This document shows, in pieces, positions 11,254-21,300 of a DNA stretch of 64,000 nucleotides (positions are counted from its first letter, which is position 1; every line of letters starts with the position of its first letter). The notes beneath the pieces were generated by a model. The model was not told the origin of the DNA. It searched no databases and saw nothing but the letters and a program-made list of their open reading frames with translations. The position numbers and the translations under genes were made by a program. Source of the DNA: Adiantum capillus-veneris (taxonomy: Eukaryota > Streptophyta > Polypodiopsida > Polypodiales > Pteridaceae); NCBI GenBank assembly GCA_014529385.2, contig CM043947.1, forward strand, positions 101,539,811 through 101,603,810, written 5' to 3'.

Positions 11254-11838
11254 CTACCAACAAGGTACAATGGGGATGTAGAGGCTGAGGTGCAATGGAG
11301 AGTGTAGTGGTGCAAGTACTATTGAAAACCAGAATGGAACTAGGCAAACCACAATATGTCTAGACAACAAGACAACAAGACTACAAGGCTCACAGGCCAT
11401 ACCACCAAGGTGATGTGTTCCAAGACTAGTGCACAAGAGTGAACTCTGGCTATAATCTCTCAAGACCATCTCTGTATGATGTCCACATGATTTGTATATA
11501 TCAACAAGGGGCGTCACTGGTGAGTCAGGCCACCAATCGCCTAGCCGGCCACACTGGACGGCCTAGCCCTGCTCTAGTCCGCTATCGCACCAGCTACTAA
11601 AGAAGGGTTGGGTGGTAACTCCTGAATGCTCTGAAAAGGATGGCCATGATCTACCCACACTCTCAATGATCAATGCTACCTCTCTGGCCAAGGTGGTCTG
11701 AGTTTGACCCAGACTGGTCAGTGTGTTTGCAATGTCTCCTGTCGATGGGCGGTCCAATAGTGCCCGGACGTCCGGACCAAGGAAGGTCAACTCAAAGATG
11801 ATGTCCTCTGGAGTACATCCACCAAGGTGGCCATGCAA
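11254..11838 (-). pseudogene. Unrecognised open region, minus strand, one in-frame stop
   Basis: A frame of about 195 codons is interrupted by a single TAG at 11563-11565. The upstream part (91 codons) looks protein-like, with mixed composition and LGPDVRALLDRPSTGD and LGQTQTTLAREVALI stretches that could be helical. The downstream part is hydrophobic with several Cys and His. It is in the same frame as 11992-12528 and 13371, so it may be the 3' part of one decayed gene, with an unreadable gap at 11839-11991. I recognise no family. Confidence 0.3.
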
Positions 11839-11991
11839 GTTGAGCCCTATGTAGCCCTGCTATAGATACTCGCCACTATTCCACTCATCATCTCAGGAGT
11901 GGTGCACCAAGGACTAAAAGTGTACTGAAAACCAAAACCTAAAAATTGAAAACATCTCTAAATAGTGAAAGAAACTCTAGTAAAATAAAAT

Positions 11992-13371
11992 CTAACATGG
12001 TATGTGCAATGACCTCAATAAGGCGGGAGGCACTAAGGATGCTGCTGCTCTAATGTTTAGGAGGAAGAGGTTGGTGGTGGCATGGGGTACTGTGGAAAGA
12101 GTAGGGTGGAGGAGGGAAGTGTAGAGGGTATGGTGGGTACGGCACAGGATAGTCTGGCGGTTGTGGGTACTGTGGGTACAAGGAAGGTGTTGAGGATGGA
12201 TTGGGGGATCCATGGGGAGATTAGACCTGAGGTGTGGTGAGGCCCATGTACAGAAATGAGTAATGTGGATAGGAGCATGTAAAGGGTGGAGCTATAAAGA
12301 AGGAGCAATAGATGTCACACTATGTGTAGGTGGAGTGGGTTGTAGAGATGGAGGTATTGGAGTTGTAGGTAGTATGGGTGGCAGCATAGAGATGGGTGAA
12401 GAAGCAAGTTGTGGAAGAAAAAGTATTGGACCCGATGACAAAGAATAAATGTAACCACCTGTCTTAGACTCTACTACACCACCCTGTGCCGCTAGTGGTG
12501 TCGCCCCTAACGAGGAGCCGGCAGACAAAAGTGAGATGAACTGGTGAAGCTCCTATAGGTTTTCTAAAGTGGGCGGTGGTATCCTGGGGGTGATAGAAAC
12601 GTGTGTATGAGATGGTGTAGGCGGTAAGGAGGATGAGTGTGTATGGAAAATAGTGGTAGAAGAAGTGAATGTTGTGGGAGAAAATGTGGGTGTTGTGCAA
12701 GTGGTGTCAAAAGTAGGGAGTAGGTGTGTGTGCTAGTGGTGAAAAGTGAGGTAGTGTTGTAGTGCCACGGTGTGGCGGTGAAGCTAGGAGTGAGTAAGAT
12801 GATGAAGGGGGCTGTGTGGTACGAGAATTCATAACTGAGGTGACTGGCGGAGCCAAAGAAATCATTGGCTTCAATGATGTTGTTGAGGCTAGCGGCGTGA
12901 AGGTAGCCAGAGCACACTTTGCTATAGTCGCACAACAAAACATACTGCAATAGCGCTCCGCTAATTGATGTAAGTACTCCTCTATAGAGAAGCAATGTGA
13001 GCGTCTTGTGTGGTAATGATAGCTGCCTGGCGATTGAGAACTCGACGAAGGTCGAGGTTTTCTATCCCCAATCTCTCAATCTCTGAAGTCTGAGCAGTGT
13101 AGATCTGGTGTATCTGGGAATGGAGGGACAAGAGTGAACCGGCATGTGCTCAAACCTGCATGGTGATCCTGTGAGCCTCTGAGAGCACCTGATCCTGATC
13201 AAGAAGGATTGGTAGGCTAGTTGACTAAGAGGTCAAGGCGAGGAATGCAACTGTGAATGGTGTAGTAGTGGGAGGTGTTTGGATCTGTGCGTCGTGAGCA
13301 AGCTCTGTAGGTAGTATAGGATAAAGATCTGCATGTAAGGTCTGGTTATGGTGGGTAATAGTTAGTTGCAT
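11992..13371 (-). pseudogene. Unrecognised decayed gene-like region: helical segment then Pro/Ser/Thr-rich tail
   Basis: From an ATG at 13369-13371 the minus strand shows about 125 codons in one frame, with internal stops near 13228 and 13155. A helical stretch follows (LHSQIHQIYTAQTSEIERLG, then NLDLRRVLNRQAAIITTQ near 13020-13120) that could form a coiled coil. At about 13000 the frame shifts and a Ser/Thr/Pro-rich segment continues to about 12560. The first frame then resumes from 12528 to 11992 as a Pro/His/Thr-rich low-complexity tail with one stop. A TATA box lies about 105 bp upstream of the ATG. I recognise no domain. It could be a gag-like or leader protein of an unknown element, or a chance open region in skewed sequence. 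Confidence 0.33.
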
Positions 13372-13474
13372 TCATAATTAAGTTAATGTGCTAATTAAAA
13401 ATGACATAAATAATCCAAGTGCAAATAATTAAAAAATAGTAGATTGATGATATTATTACTTGTAGAATGGTTGT

Positions 13475-13484
13475 CTATTTATAG
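13475..13484 (-). promoter_or_regulatory. TATA box upstream of the unrecognised decayed gene
   Basis: The minus strand reads CTATAAATAG, a consensus plant TATA box, about 105 bp upstream of the ATG at 13371. That leaves room for a start site about 30 bp downstream and a short AT-rich leader. Activity is inferred. Confidence 0.5.
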
Positions 13485-15224
13485 ATGGAGTAACACATGC
13501 AAGAAATGGAGGTGGAAAATGCTAATGCATCCACATAGGTAGCTAGGTGTAATGTGTGCACGAGGAGTTTTATACAAGTGTATGTTCCACATGGCATGAA
13601 AATATAGTGCTAGGTGTAGGCATGCTTCCCATAATGATCTGAGGATCATGGATTGGGCATGGTTCACATGTAGTGAGGTTAGGGTTATCCTAACATTGCA
13701 GTGGTGAAGATGGGGGACCAGTGATCGTGGAGTGCGAGAAAAATAGCGTGAAATGCCATGTGTAGAGGTGGCCAGTGTAGTGCTAGAAAGAGGTGCCAAT
13801 GAGTGAGTTGGCAAACTGTTGTGACAAAGATCAATGTGGGTTGGTGATGAAGAGGCATGAGTGACAGAAGAGGGATGTGCACTATGAGAGATGGATGGTG
13901 CAAGTGAAAGTAAAGTTGTGTGCTATGATTTGGAGAAGAGGAGGACCCGAGAGAAGTTGGGGAGTCTTGAAGAACCTTTGCCCGCAGTCATGCCCGGCAT
14001 GCGGCGATGAGGAGGCAAAGCAGATTTACATTTGCCTTTCTCGGGGGCAATGGAAGCCGATGTCGGAGGTGCTGCCATCGATGTTGAGGTTGTATGTGGA
14101 AGAGAAGATGCACGTGCATGTGTAATCTGCCTAGACCTAGATGTAGACTCAAGATGTTCTATGTACCAAAGAAGTACGTTGGTGCAGCGAAAGTTGGTCG
14201 AAGCTAGGAGATGGTCTATGCCAGGCAAAGGCAGCAAGAAAGTGCAGTGCAGAAGGCTAGGGCAGGTGCCAAGGACCTGGGCAGTCAGAGGATAGCGGAA
14301 AAGTATATCTAAAGCGACTTTTTGGGCCAAAAGTGTTACGGGATGGTCCACGTGGGATGGTAGACAAGGGCGTCTAGAATGCCAAGTCAGTGTCTTAAAA
14401 TGTAGTGTTCAGTGTGCTCTAGAAGCCGGTCCAGACGGCTCGTCAAACGGAGCCCCGGTGTGCAAGATAATGAGGTTTAAAGGCAGAGTGTGTACCAGAT
14501 CCCCGACGGACAGGGCAGCTGGGGATAGGTGGCCCGGGCTGATGTCAGTATGTACATGTGTAGTGCTCGAGTTGTGAAGCATGTCTGCCTTCTCGGATTG
14601 CGAATCGGAGCTCCGCATAGCAAGTTAAGGTCAGTTGATTTTTTTGGGGGGTCGAGTCTGATCCCACTTGACTGCATCACGGGATGCACCATTTGACATT
14701 GTTTCGGCCGCGCCAAGGTTCTCGTTGATAGTGTGTATCAAGTGGAGCTAGCACAAAGTGACGATGCGTCAATCGGTTTCCCAGATGGCAAGATATGGCA
14801 GTTTGTAAGTTGAGTGCAGTCGACCAAGAGGAAAGTGGCAGATGCTTTTTGGCCTTTTTTGCGGCCTCGGATGACAACCTTGGAGATCTCGAAATGTGGC
14901 AAGAGACAGGTGATTTGAAGAGGAAGGAACGGGGTTTCAGTGGGTCTTTACTGCCTAGAAATCGGATCCCATAGGGAGGGGGTTCTTGGAGAAGACGAAC
15001 GGAGAGCTGCCACATGGCCCCAGTTAAACCCATATGCAAGGTTAATAGATGGATTCCGAGGGTACATGATCCATCGCTTGTGGAGGCGAAGGGAGCTTGG
15101 AGCTCCTCATAGCGATGGCGGACCCCCATGGGGGCGCTCTTCTGGTTGTGTGCAGTGGCGCGGTGGCAGAAATGGGCCTGTTTTGGCGGCGGCCGATGAG
15201 AAGGGGTGCCCATGGGGCGCGCCC
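13485..15224. other. No recognised gene; GC-richer stretch with long but unassignable open frames
   Basis: Minus-strand open frames at 13923-14351 (142 codons, Arg/Ser-rich middle) and 14677-15270 (197 codons) are the longest. Neither has a motif I recognise. The second runs into the tandem duplication that starts at 15225. Higher GC lowers stop-codon frequency here, so chance is a fair explanation. Confidence 0.4.
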
Positions 15225-15330
15225 GCTTGAGGGAAGCTTGTGGTGCATTTAGATGACGTGGCAGAGCCATAAGACTTTGTGCCCACGCCCATTAGGGCCA
15301 GTTTTTTGAGGGCTAGTGCCCCCCCCCCCC

Positions 15331-15348
15331 AATAGCGACATCGCTATT
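15331..15348. repeat. Hairpin AATAGCGA-CA-TCGCTATT
   Basis: Perfect 8 bp arms with a 2-base spacer. A longer variant with GGGGC/GCCCC outer arms is at 15767-15794. Both recur in the second tandem copy (16559-16576 and 16972-16999). Confidence 0.9.
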
Positions 15349-15766
15349 GCAAGTCTAGGGGAGGGGTCCCACCATGAAATGAAGCTGCGAGTAGGGGGTA
15401 AGTCGAGGCGGTGTCCCACGGCAGCCAAAAGCAAGGGGAGGATCCCGCAGCAGGACAATGAGCCTAGAGAGAAAGAGAAAGAGAGTTTGAGGGCGGCAAG
15501 GAGCCCATTGCAAAGGCCTTCCGGGCAAAGCAAAGAGCAAGGCCCAGCAGGGGCAAAGCAAAAGCAAGGGCAAAATGGAGGCCGGGAGAACCAAGTGCAA
15601 AGGGAGCCAAGGAGGAGAGAGGAGAGAGAAAAGAACAGAGAGGTGATAGAGGAATCGGGTAGAAAGAGAAAGAGAGAGTCAAAATCAAGCCAATAGAGCA
15701 GTGCAAGGTTGAGCCCACAAAGGGGTAAAAAATGAAAGATAAAAAATAAAAAATAAAAAAAGCCAA

Positions 15767-15794
15767 GGGGCAATAGCGACATCGCTAATGCCCC
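15767..15794. repeat. Extended hairpin, 13 bp arms
   Basis: GGGGCAATAGCGA pairs with TCGCTAATGCCCC with one mismatch and a CA spacer. It carries the same core as the hairpin at 15331 and lies about 430 bp away. Confidence 0.88.
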
Positions 15795-15917
15795 CCCCAA
15801 GAGCAAAAGAGAGAGGAAGAGAGAAAATACAACAAAGCGGTGCCCCTTTCCCAAAAATGCCAATTCAAGGTGCCAAGTGGACCAATTAAAGTGTAAATTC
15901 CCAAATTAAAGGCTCCC

Positions 15918-15926
15918 CTATAAAAG
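15918..15926 (+). promoter_or_regulatory. TATA-like box in tandem copy 1
   Basis: CTATAAAAG on the plus strand, repeated exactly at 17124-17132 in copy 2. No open frame of note follows: the downstream frame at 16027 would need a TTG start. Confidence 0.4.
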
Positions 15927-16452
15927 TCAAAATTGGATCAAATTAGGGGCTTTTTTCTTGTCTTTTTGGATGCCGTTTGAAGCCTGCAAAGTGGAGTTCT
16001 TTAGCAAGCTAGCCCCTTTGTAACTTTTGCTTGAAAATGGCCATGGTGATGGCAGTGGAAGTCGGTGTACATGTTTTTTGAAGTGCAATCAAGCCACCGT
16101 TGCCTCGTCTTGCTGTTGTTTCCCCTTCCCCCTTTCTCTTTCTCCTGCTTTCATGTTTCCCCTCGGTGCCGGCTATGTGGATGTGTGTGTCCCCCGGACC
16201 AACAGTGTTTTGTGTGAGAGAGTGAGATTGAGTGGCTGTGAGTGTGTGTAAGGGTGGAGACAGGCCGTGGTAGTAGGTGTGCCTTGTGTCGTGGATTTGT
16301 GGAGTGTGTGAGCAGTGGAAATTGAGCAGGCGGTGGTTTGCTAGTGTAATGTGTTTTCTTTGAAGGTGTTTTCTGACAGGATAGGGGTGTTGTGGATACC
16401 CTGAGCTATAGAGAGGCCCTTGTGTTTGTGCCGGGCATGTTCCCCCATTCCC

Positions 16453-17658
16453 GCTTGAGGGAAGCTTGTGGTGCATTTAGATGACGTGGCAGAGCCATAA
16501 GGCTTTGTGCCCACGCCCATTAGGGCCAATTTTTTGAGGGCCAGTGCCCCCCCCCCCCAATAGCGACATCGCTATTGCAAGTCTAGGGGAGGGGTCCCAC
16601 CATGAAATGAAGCTGCGAGCAGGGGGTAAGTCGAGGCGGTGTCCCACGGCAGCCAAAAGCAAGGGGAGGATCCCGTAGCAGGACAATGAGCCTAGAGAGA
16701 AAGAGAAAGAGAGTTTGAGGGCGGCAAGGAGCCCATTGCAAAGGCCGTCCGGGCAAAGCAAAGAGCAAGGCCCAGCAGGGGCAAAGCAAAAGCAAGGACA
16801 AAATGGAGGCCGGGAGAACCAAGTGCAAAGGGAGCCGAGAGAGAAAAGAAGAGAGAGGTGATAGAGGAATCGGGTAGAAAGAGAGAGAGAGAGTCAAAAT
16901 CAAGCCAATAGAGCAGTGCCCACAAAGGGGTAAAAACTGAAAGATAAAAAATAAAAAATAAAAAAAGCCAAGGGGCAATAGCGACATCGCTAATGCCCCC
17001 CCCCAAGAGAAAAAGAGAGAGGAAGGGAGCAAATAGAGCAAAGCGGTGCCCCTTTCCCAAAAATGCCAATTCAAGGTGCCAAGTGGACCAATTAAAGTGT
17101 AAATTCCCAAATTAAAGGCCCCCCTATAAAAGTCAAAATTGGATCAAATTAGGGGCTTTTTTCTTGGCTTTTTGGATGCCGTTTGAAGCCTGCAAAGTGG
17201 AGTTCTCTAGCAAGCTAGCCCCTTTGTAACTTTTGCTTGAAAATGGCCATGGTGATGGCAGTGGAAGCCGGTGTACATGTTTTTTGAAGTGCAATCAAGC
17301 CACCATTGCCTCCTCTTGCTGTTGTTTCCCCTTCCCCCCTTCTCTTTCTCCTTCTTTCATGTTTCCCCTCGGTGCCGGCTATGTGGATGTGTGTGTCCCC
17401 CGGACCAACGGTGTTTTGTGTGAGAGAGTGAGATTGAGTGGCTGTGAGTGTGTGTAAGGGTGGAGACAGGCCGTGGCAGTAAGTGTGCCTTGTGTCGTGG
17501 ATTTGTGGAGTGTGTGAGCAGTGGAAATTGAGCAGGCGGTGGTTTGCTAGTGTAATGTGTTTTCTTTGAAGGTGTTTTCTGACAGGATAGGGGTGTTGTG
17601 AATACCCTGAGCTATAGAGAGGCCCTTGTGTTTGTGCCGGGCATGTTCCCCCATTCCC
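16453..17658. repeat. Tandem duplication, copy 2 (about 1.21 kb)
   Basis: Begins GCTTGAGGGAAGCTTGTGG like copy 1 and keeps the C run (16547-16558), both hairpins, the purine-rich block and the TATA-like box at 17124. It is about 22 bp shorter because of small deletions in the purine-rich part. Similarity is high, so the duplication is fairly recent. Confidence 0.93.
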
Positions 17659-18589
17659 CCTCTCCAATGTGAGTGGAGTATCAACGAAACGTTGATGATT
17701 GTTTATTTGCTGTCTGTAGTGCTTTGCTCTATCATGCAGGTGATCCAAAATTAGCTTGTGAAAAGGAAAAGGAGTGTGTGTGACTAGGCAACAAATTGCA
17801 TCACAAGTAGTGTGTGCGCGTTGAGGTTTGGGTGTGCTATTAGGCTGTAACTAGGCTCTAAACAAAAAGTAGTAAGAGAGAATGATTTTTTTGTTTTCAA
17901 AAAAAATGGTATGAGAAGGTAACAGTAGATCGTTGGTGGTGGATGGTGATGTGATGATGTTGAGATTATCAGTTTGCATGGCAATAGTGCCAAGGAGTGC
18001 TTCATCTAAAAGAGCTCGGTTTTGCATAGCCTAGTGGTACTACAAGTAGAAACAAGGCGTAGTGAGTAGCTTAGGAACGATATTGCTATTGCAAATTGAG
18101 AAATTCAAGCAGTGCAAAGGGATTATTGTGCAAGTTAGAGACCAAACAAAACTCAATCAAACAGAGGACGGAAGAGGAAATGCTGAAAATTGAAAAGCGG
18201 GGAAGTTGTCCTTGCAGGGTGGGATTTTTGCTTGGCCAACACAAGTTGCTTTCATCGTACTGGGGATTTTTGGTTAGGGTTTGCAAATCAAAATGCATAT
18301 GGACGATGGCGTATGCAACCGGTTTGTGATAGGGTTATCGAAGATCAAAAATTGGAAGCATCTATTGATTGCCAGTGTCAATTAAGTTTCTTGTCTATGT
18401 TGGATTTTAGGCATTAATTCTCTTCTGATCTGTGATATGCTTCCGCTATTGCTCTCTAAGTGTCTTCTATATAATCTTACTAACACTAAATCGGCCCTAA
18501 TCGCACTGGTTTCCCTTGGTTTGAGGTTAGTTTGATTACTCGTCTACAGCCAGAAGCTTGGTGCTTTCCCGGTTGACCCCGGAGACACG
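17659..18589. other. No recognisable feature
   Basis: Contains short open frames on both strands without motifs. A 7 bp hairpin (ATCAACG-AAA-CGTTGAT) sits just after the tandem duplication, near 17680. Confidence 0.4.
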
Positions 18590-19030
18590 TGCACTTCGAC
18601 AGCGAGAGGAGAGAGAAAGAGGGTGAGGGAAAAATGGGGCGAGAGGAGAGAGAGAAATGGGGCGGGGAAAATGGGGCTAGGTTGGAAATTGGGTAGGAGG
18701 AGAGAGAAAGAGGGCGAGGAGAAAAAAAATGGAGCAAGCCTGGAGAAAGAAATGAGGTGGGGAAAATGGGCGAGGTTGGAAATTGGGCGGGAGGAGATAG
18801 AAAGAGGGCAACGTTGGAAATTGGGCAGGAGGAGAGAGAAAGAGGGTGAGGAGAAAAAATGGGGCAAGAGGAGAGCGAAATGGGGCGAGGTTGAAAATTG
18901 GGCGAGACGAGAGAGAAAGAGGGTGAGGAGAAAATGGGACTAGAGGAGAGAGAAAGAGGGCGAGGAGAAAATGGGGCGAGAGAAAGAGGGCGGGGAAAAG
19001 ACTGAGAAAGGTAGGAAATAGGGCAAGTAG
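18590..19030. repeat. Purine-rich minisatellite
   Basis: Irregular repeats of phrases such as GAGGAGAGAGAAAGAGGG, GAGGAGAAAATGGGGCGAG and GAGGTTGGAAATTGGGC. Unit lengths vary from about 35 to 60 bp. The opposite strand gives long Ser/Leu/Pro-rich open frames that are composition artefacts. Confidence 0.85.
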
Positions 19031-19039
19031 AAAAATAAG

Positions 19040-19040
<1 letters not shown>

Positions 19041-19118
<78 letters not shown>
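19041..19118. repeat. (GA)n microsatellite, about 39 units
   Basis: Uninterrupted GA repeat at the end of the purine-rich minisatellite. Confidence 0.97.
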
Positions 19119-19127
<9 letters not shown>

Positions 19128-19484
19128 TAGCATTGTGGCAAGGGCAGTGTTTGTGGCACATGCAGCAACCAACACATAGCTGTGTAAGCGAGGGTGACTC
19201 AAGGGCCAAGATGGGGCAAGCCTTACGAGAAGGAGGGCGAGATGAGAGAGAGAGAGAGTTGGGGAGGACCTTAAGTGTAGGATAGGGCGGCTAACGTTGG
19301 GCAAAGGAGTAAAATAAGGGGAAGAGAAATGAAGTGAGATAGATCCATTGAGCAAGCAAGACTAGGCTAGGGAAAGAAAGGCCAAGCTAGGGAGAGGGCT
19401 GGGAGAGTAGAGGTAAGAGAGAGAGCTGGAATATGGAGATAGAAACAACCATGGGATAGGGAGAGAAGAGAGAGGAGGTATTCT

Positions 19485-19513
19485 GGGGGGGGGGGGGGGG
19501 GGGGGGGGGGGGG
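19485..19513. repeat. Homopolymer G, 29 bases
   Basis: Uninterrupted G run. Similar runs occur at 19767-19784 (18), 20532-20546 (15) and 42884-42905 (22). Confidence 0.9.
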
Positions 19514-19611
19514 AGGGAAAGAGTATTCAAATAAGAATAATACCAAGAGATGCCAAGAGTGTTTTACAAAAAAATGAACCATCAGAGAGTTGGAAGAGAG
19601 AGAGAGGTTCT

Positions 19612-20379
19612 CGGGGGATTCACCATGGAAAACTTACCGCACCACGTAAGTGCAGGGGAGGGGTTTTTTTTAACAAGTTACATAAGCGTATAAGTTAGGG
19701 GCAGGTCCCAAGTAATTTATCTCCCAGTTTTAAAAATAAGGGAGGGGGTATCATATTTATGGTGGTGGGGGGGGGGGGGGGGGGTGAGGAAAAGGAAAAA
19801 TGAGAGGAAGTTTTTGTGTTTCAAAATTATGGTTTCCCAAAAGAGTCTGTCCTCGAACTTGTGAGTCAATAACTACAAAGATACATGCAAGAACTAACAT
19901 TGCTTTGTATCAATTGCTTTCTTTGTGATTATAGTTCATTTGTTGAGGGATGAAAGCTATAAAGAGTTTTTATAGATGCAAATTTACGCGGAGAACCTAA
20001 CACAACTTTATAACCATGTTTTTTGAGTAATTTAGACGGGTCAGAATTGGATGAGTAGCTACAGTGCAGGTTGAACGGGCACATAGTTTGAAATTTAAAC
20101 TAAGACACATTGAGGGTTACATCTAGTTATCAACAAAAGTGGTTCCTTAGTATGTTACCAGTCACTATGCTACACTCTCTTCGACTAGTTTTACTCAGTT
20201 AGATCATGTGAGACCTAAATTGTATATGTAAGATAGGGGTATGATAGTTTGTTGCATTGATTGTCGTACAAGAGTAGAAATGGGGGTCATATTCCCTAAT
20301 ATGAGTCGTATATAGGGGTTTTATCACAGTTGTTCGCTCGCATGTGGCATCCCGTTTTGTATATAGAGTGAATCCCCCG
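19612..20379. mobile_element. Terminal-inverted-repeat element, copy 1 (768 bp, no transposase)
   Basis: Starts CGGGGGATTCAC (19612) and ends with its exact reverse complement GTGAATCCCCCG (20368-20379). The internal ends match the neighbouring copy. The left about 160 bp (ACTTACCGC.CCACGTAAGTG, then GTTACATAAGCGTATAAGTTAG) pairs with 20386-20545. The right about 230 bp (AGATCATGTGAGACCTAAAT to GTATATAGAGTGAATC) pairs with 20615-20835. There is no coding capacity, so it resembles a MITE-like non-autonomous DNA transposon. The superfamily is unclear: the ends are not CACTA, and no target duplication is evident because the right end abuts copy 2. Confidence 0.72.
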
Positions 20380-20397
20380 GGGACCCGGGGGATTCAC
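20368..20397. repeat. Palindromic junction of the two terminal-inverted-repeat elements
   Basis: GTGAATCCCCCGG, a 4-base spacer GGAC, then CCGGGGGATTCAC: perfect 13 bp arms. It is formed where the right end of copy 1 meets the left end of copy 2. Confidence 0.9.
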
Positions 20398-20835
20398 CAT
20401 GGAAAACTTACCGCGCCACGTAAGTGTAAGGGAGGGGGGGTTTTTTACAAGTTACATAAGCGTATAAGTTAGGGACAGGCCCCCAATAATTTATATCTGA
20501 AGCTCAAAAATAAGGGAGGGGGGAAGAGGGAGGGGGGGGGGGGGGGACTGCCCCATGTTGATTACTTGTAACCATTGGTCATCGTGTGCTCTAGAACTCG
20601 GATGAATTTTGGGGAAGGTACGTTGCCAATCACTCTTTGATTAGCTTTACTCATTTAGATCATGTGAGACCTAAATTATATATGTAAGATAGGGGTATGA
20701 GATTTTTCTTCATTGCTTGTCATATAAGCGTAGAAAGGGGGGTCATATTCCCTGATATGAGTCGTATATAGGGGTTTTATCAAAGTTGTCCGCTCGCAGG
20801 TGGCGTCCCATTTTGTATATAGAGTGAATCCCTCG
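20386..20835. mobile_element. Terminal-inverted-repeat element, copy 2 (450 bp, internally shorter)
   Basis: Starts CGGGGGATTCAC (20386) and ends GTGAATCCCTCG (20824-20835), with one mismatch in the terminal repeat. It shares both flanks with copy 1 but has a different, shorter middle (about 20547-20614), so it is an internally deleted or recombined relative. A 15-base G run sits at 20532, at the same relative place as the 18-base run in copy 1. Confidence 0.72.
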
Positions 20836-21300
20836 GGCCCGGGGAGAGATTGAACAAGATTGGACCACTGCCGCTTTGTGAGGACAATTGCATTAGAGAG
20901 AGAGTGAGAGAAAAACATAGTGACGATAGAAGCTTGGCAATCGTAAGGATGATTAGAAAATGAGAAAATGAGATAATACAGTTAACTGACGATAACCCAA
21001 GATTAGAGAGGATGGTCTAACGCAAATATGGGATGCAGGCAAGAGAACGGTTCCCAACCAAGACTGGAGAGCGAATACATGGATTGATAGTGAGGGAAAG
21101 CTCCATGGGTGGAAATAAAATGAGTTGGGTGCCACCGTACTACAAGTCAAATGCGAGTGAAAGGTTAAGTGTGGTATGGCTTGAGGCAGGAGCCATTAAC
21201 TAAGGGTAAGGATTCCCCTGAGACTGTGTGTAGCTGAACTGCTCCTTGAGGAAGAATGTTGGTAGCCACAAATGGTCCTTGCCATATTGGCATAGCTTCT
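20836..21300. other. 3' flank of the decayed gypsy element
   Basis: Minus-strand fragments continue a little beyond the integrase, but no LTR, purine tract or other boundary could be found. Confidence 0.35.

Larger units (their letters stand above)
15225..16452. repeat. Tandem duplication, copy 1 (about 1.23 kb)
   Basis: Starts GCTTGAGGGAAGCTTGTGG and ends CATGTTCCCCCATTCCC, and is followed directly by copy 2. It contains a 12-base C run (15319-15330), two hairpins, a purine-rich block, a TATA-like box (15918-15926) and a T-rich end. TG/CA ends and a primer site are not visible, so I do not call it an LTR, though an LTR pair without internal DNA is possible. Confidence 0.93.

Noticed and set aside
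15249-15863. 204-codon minus ORF, hydrophobic, looking like a membrane protein; second version near 16477-17110
   Set aside because: It is the antisense of a purine-rich block, so Leu, Phe and Ser codons dominate by composition; the frame is broken differently in the tandem copy.
16027-16251. 74-codon ORF kept in both tandem copies (also 17233-17457), downstream of a TATA-like box
   Set aside because: It would need a TTG start; the nearest ATG frame (in AAAATGGCC) stops after 14 codons. Conservation is explained by recent duplication.
18486-19355. 289-codon minus ORF rich in Ser, Leu and Pro
   Set aside because: Antisense of the purine-rich minisatellite and GA repeat.
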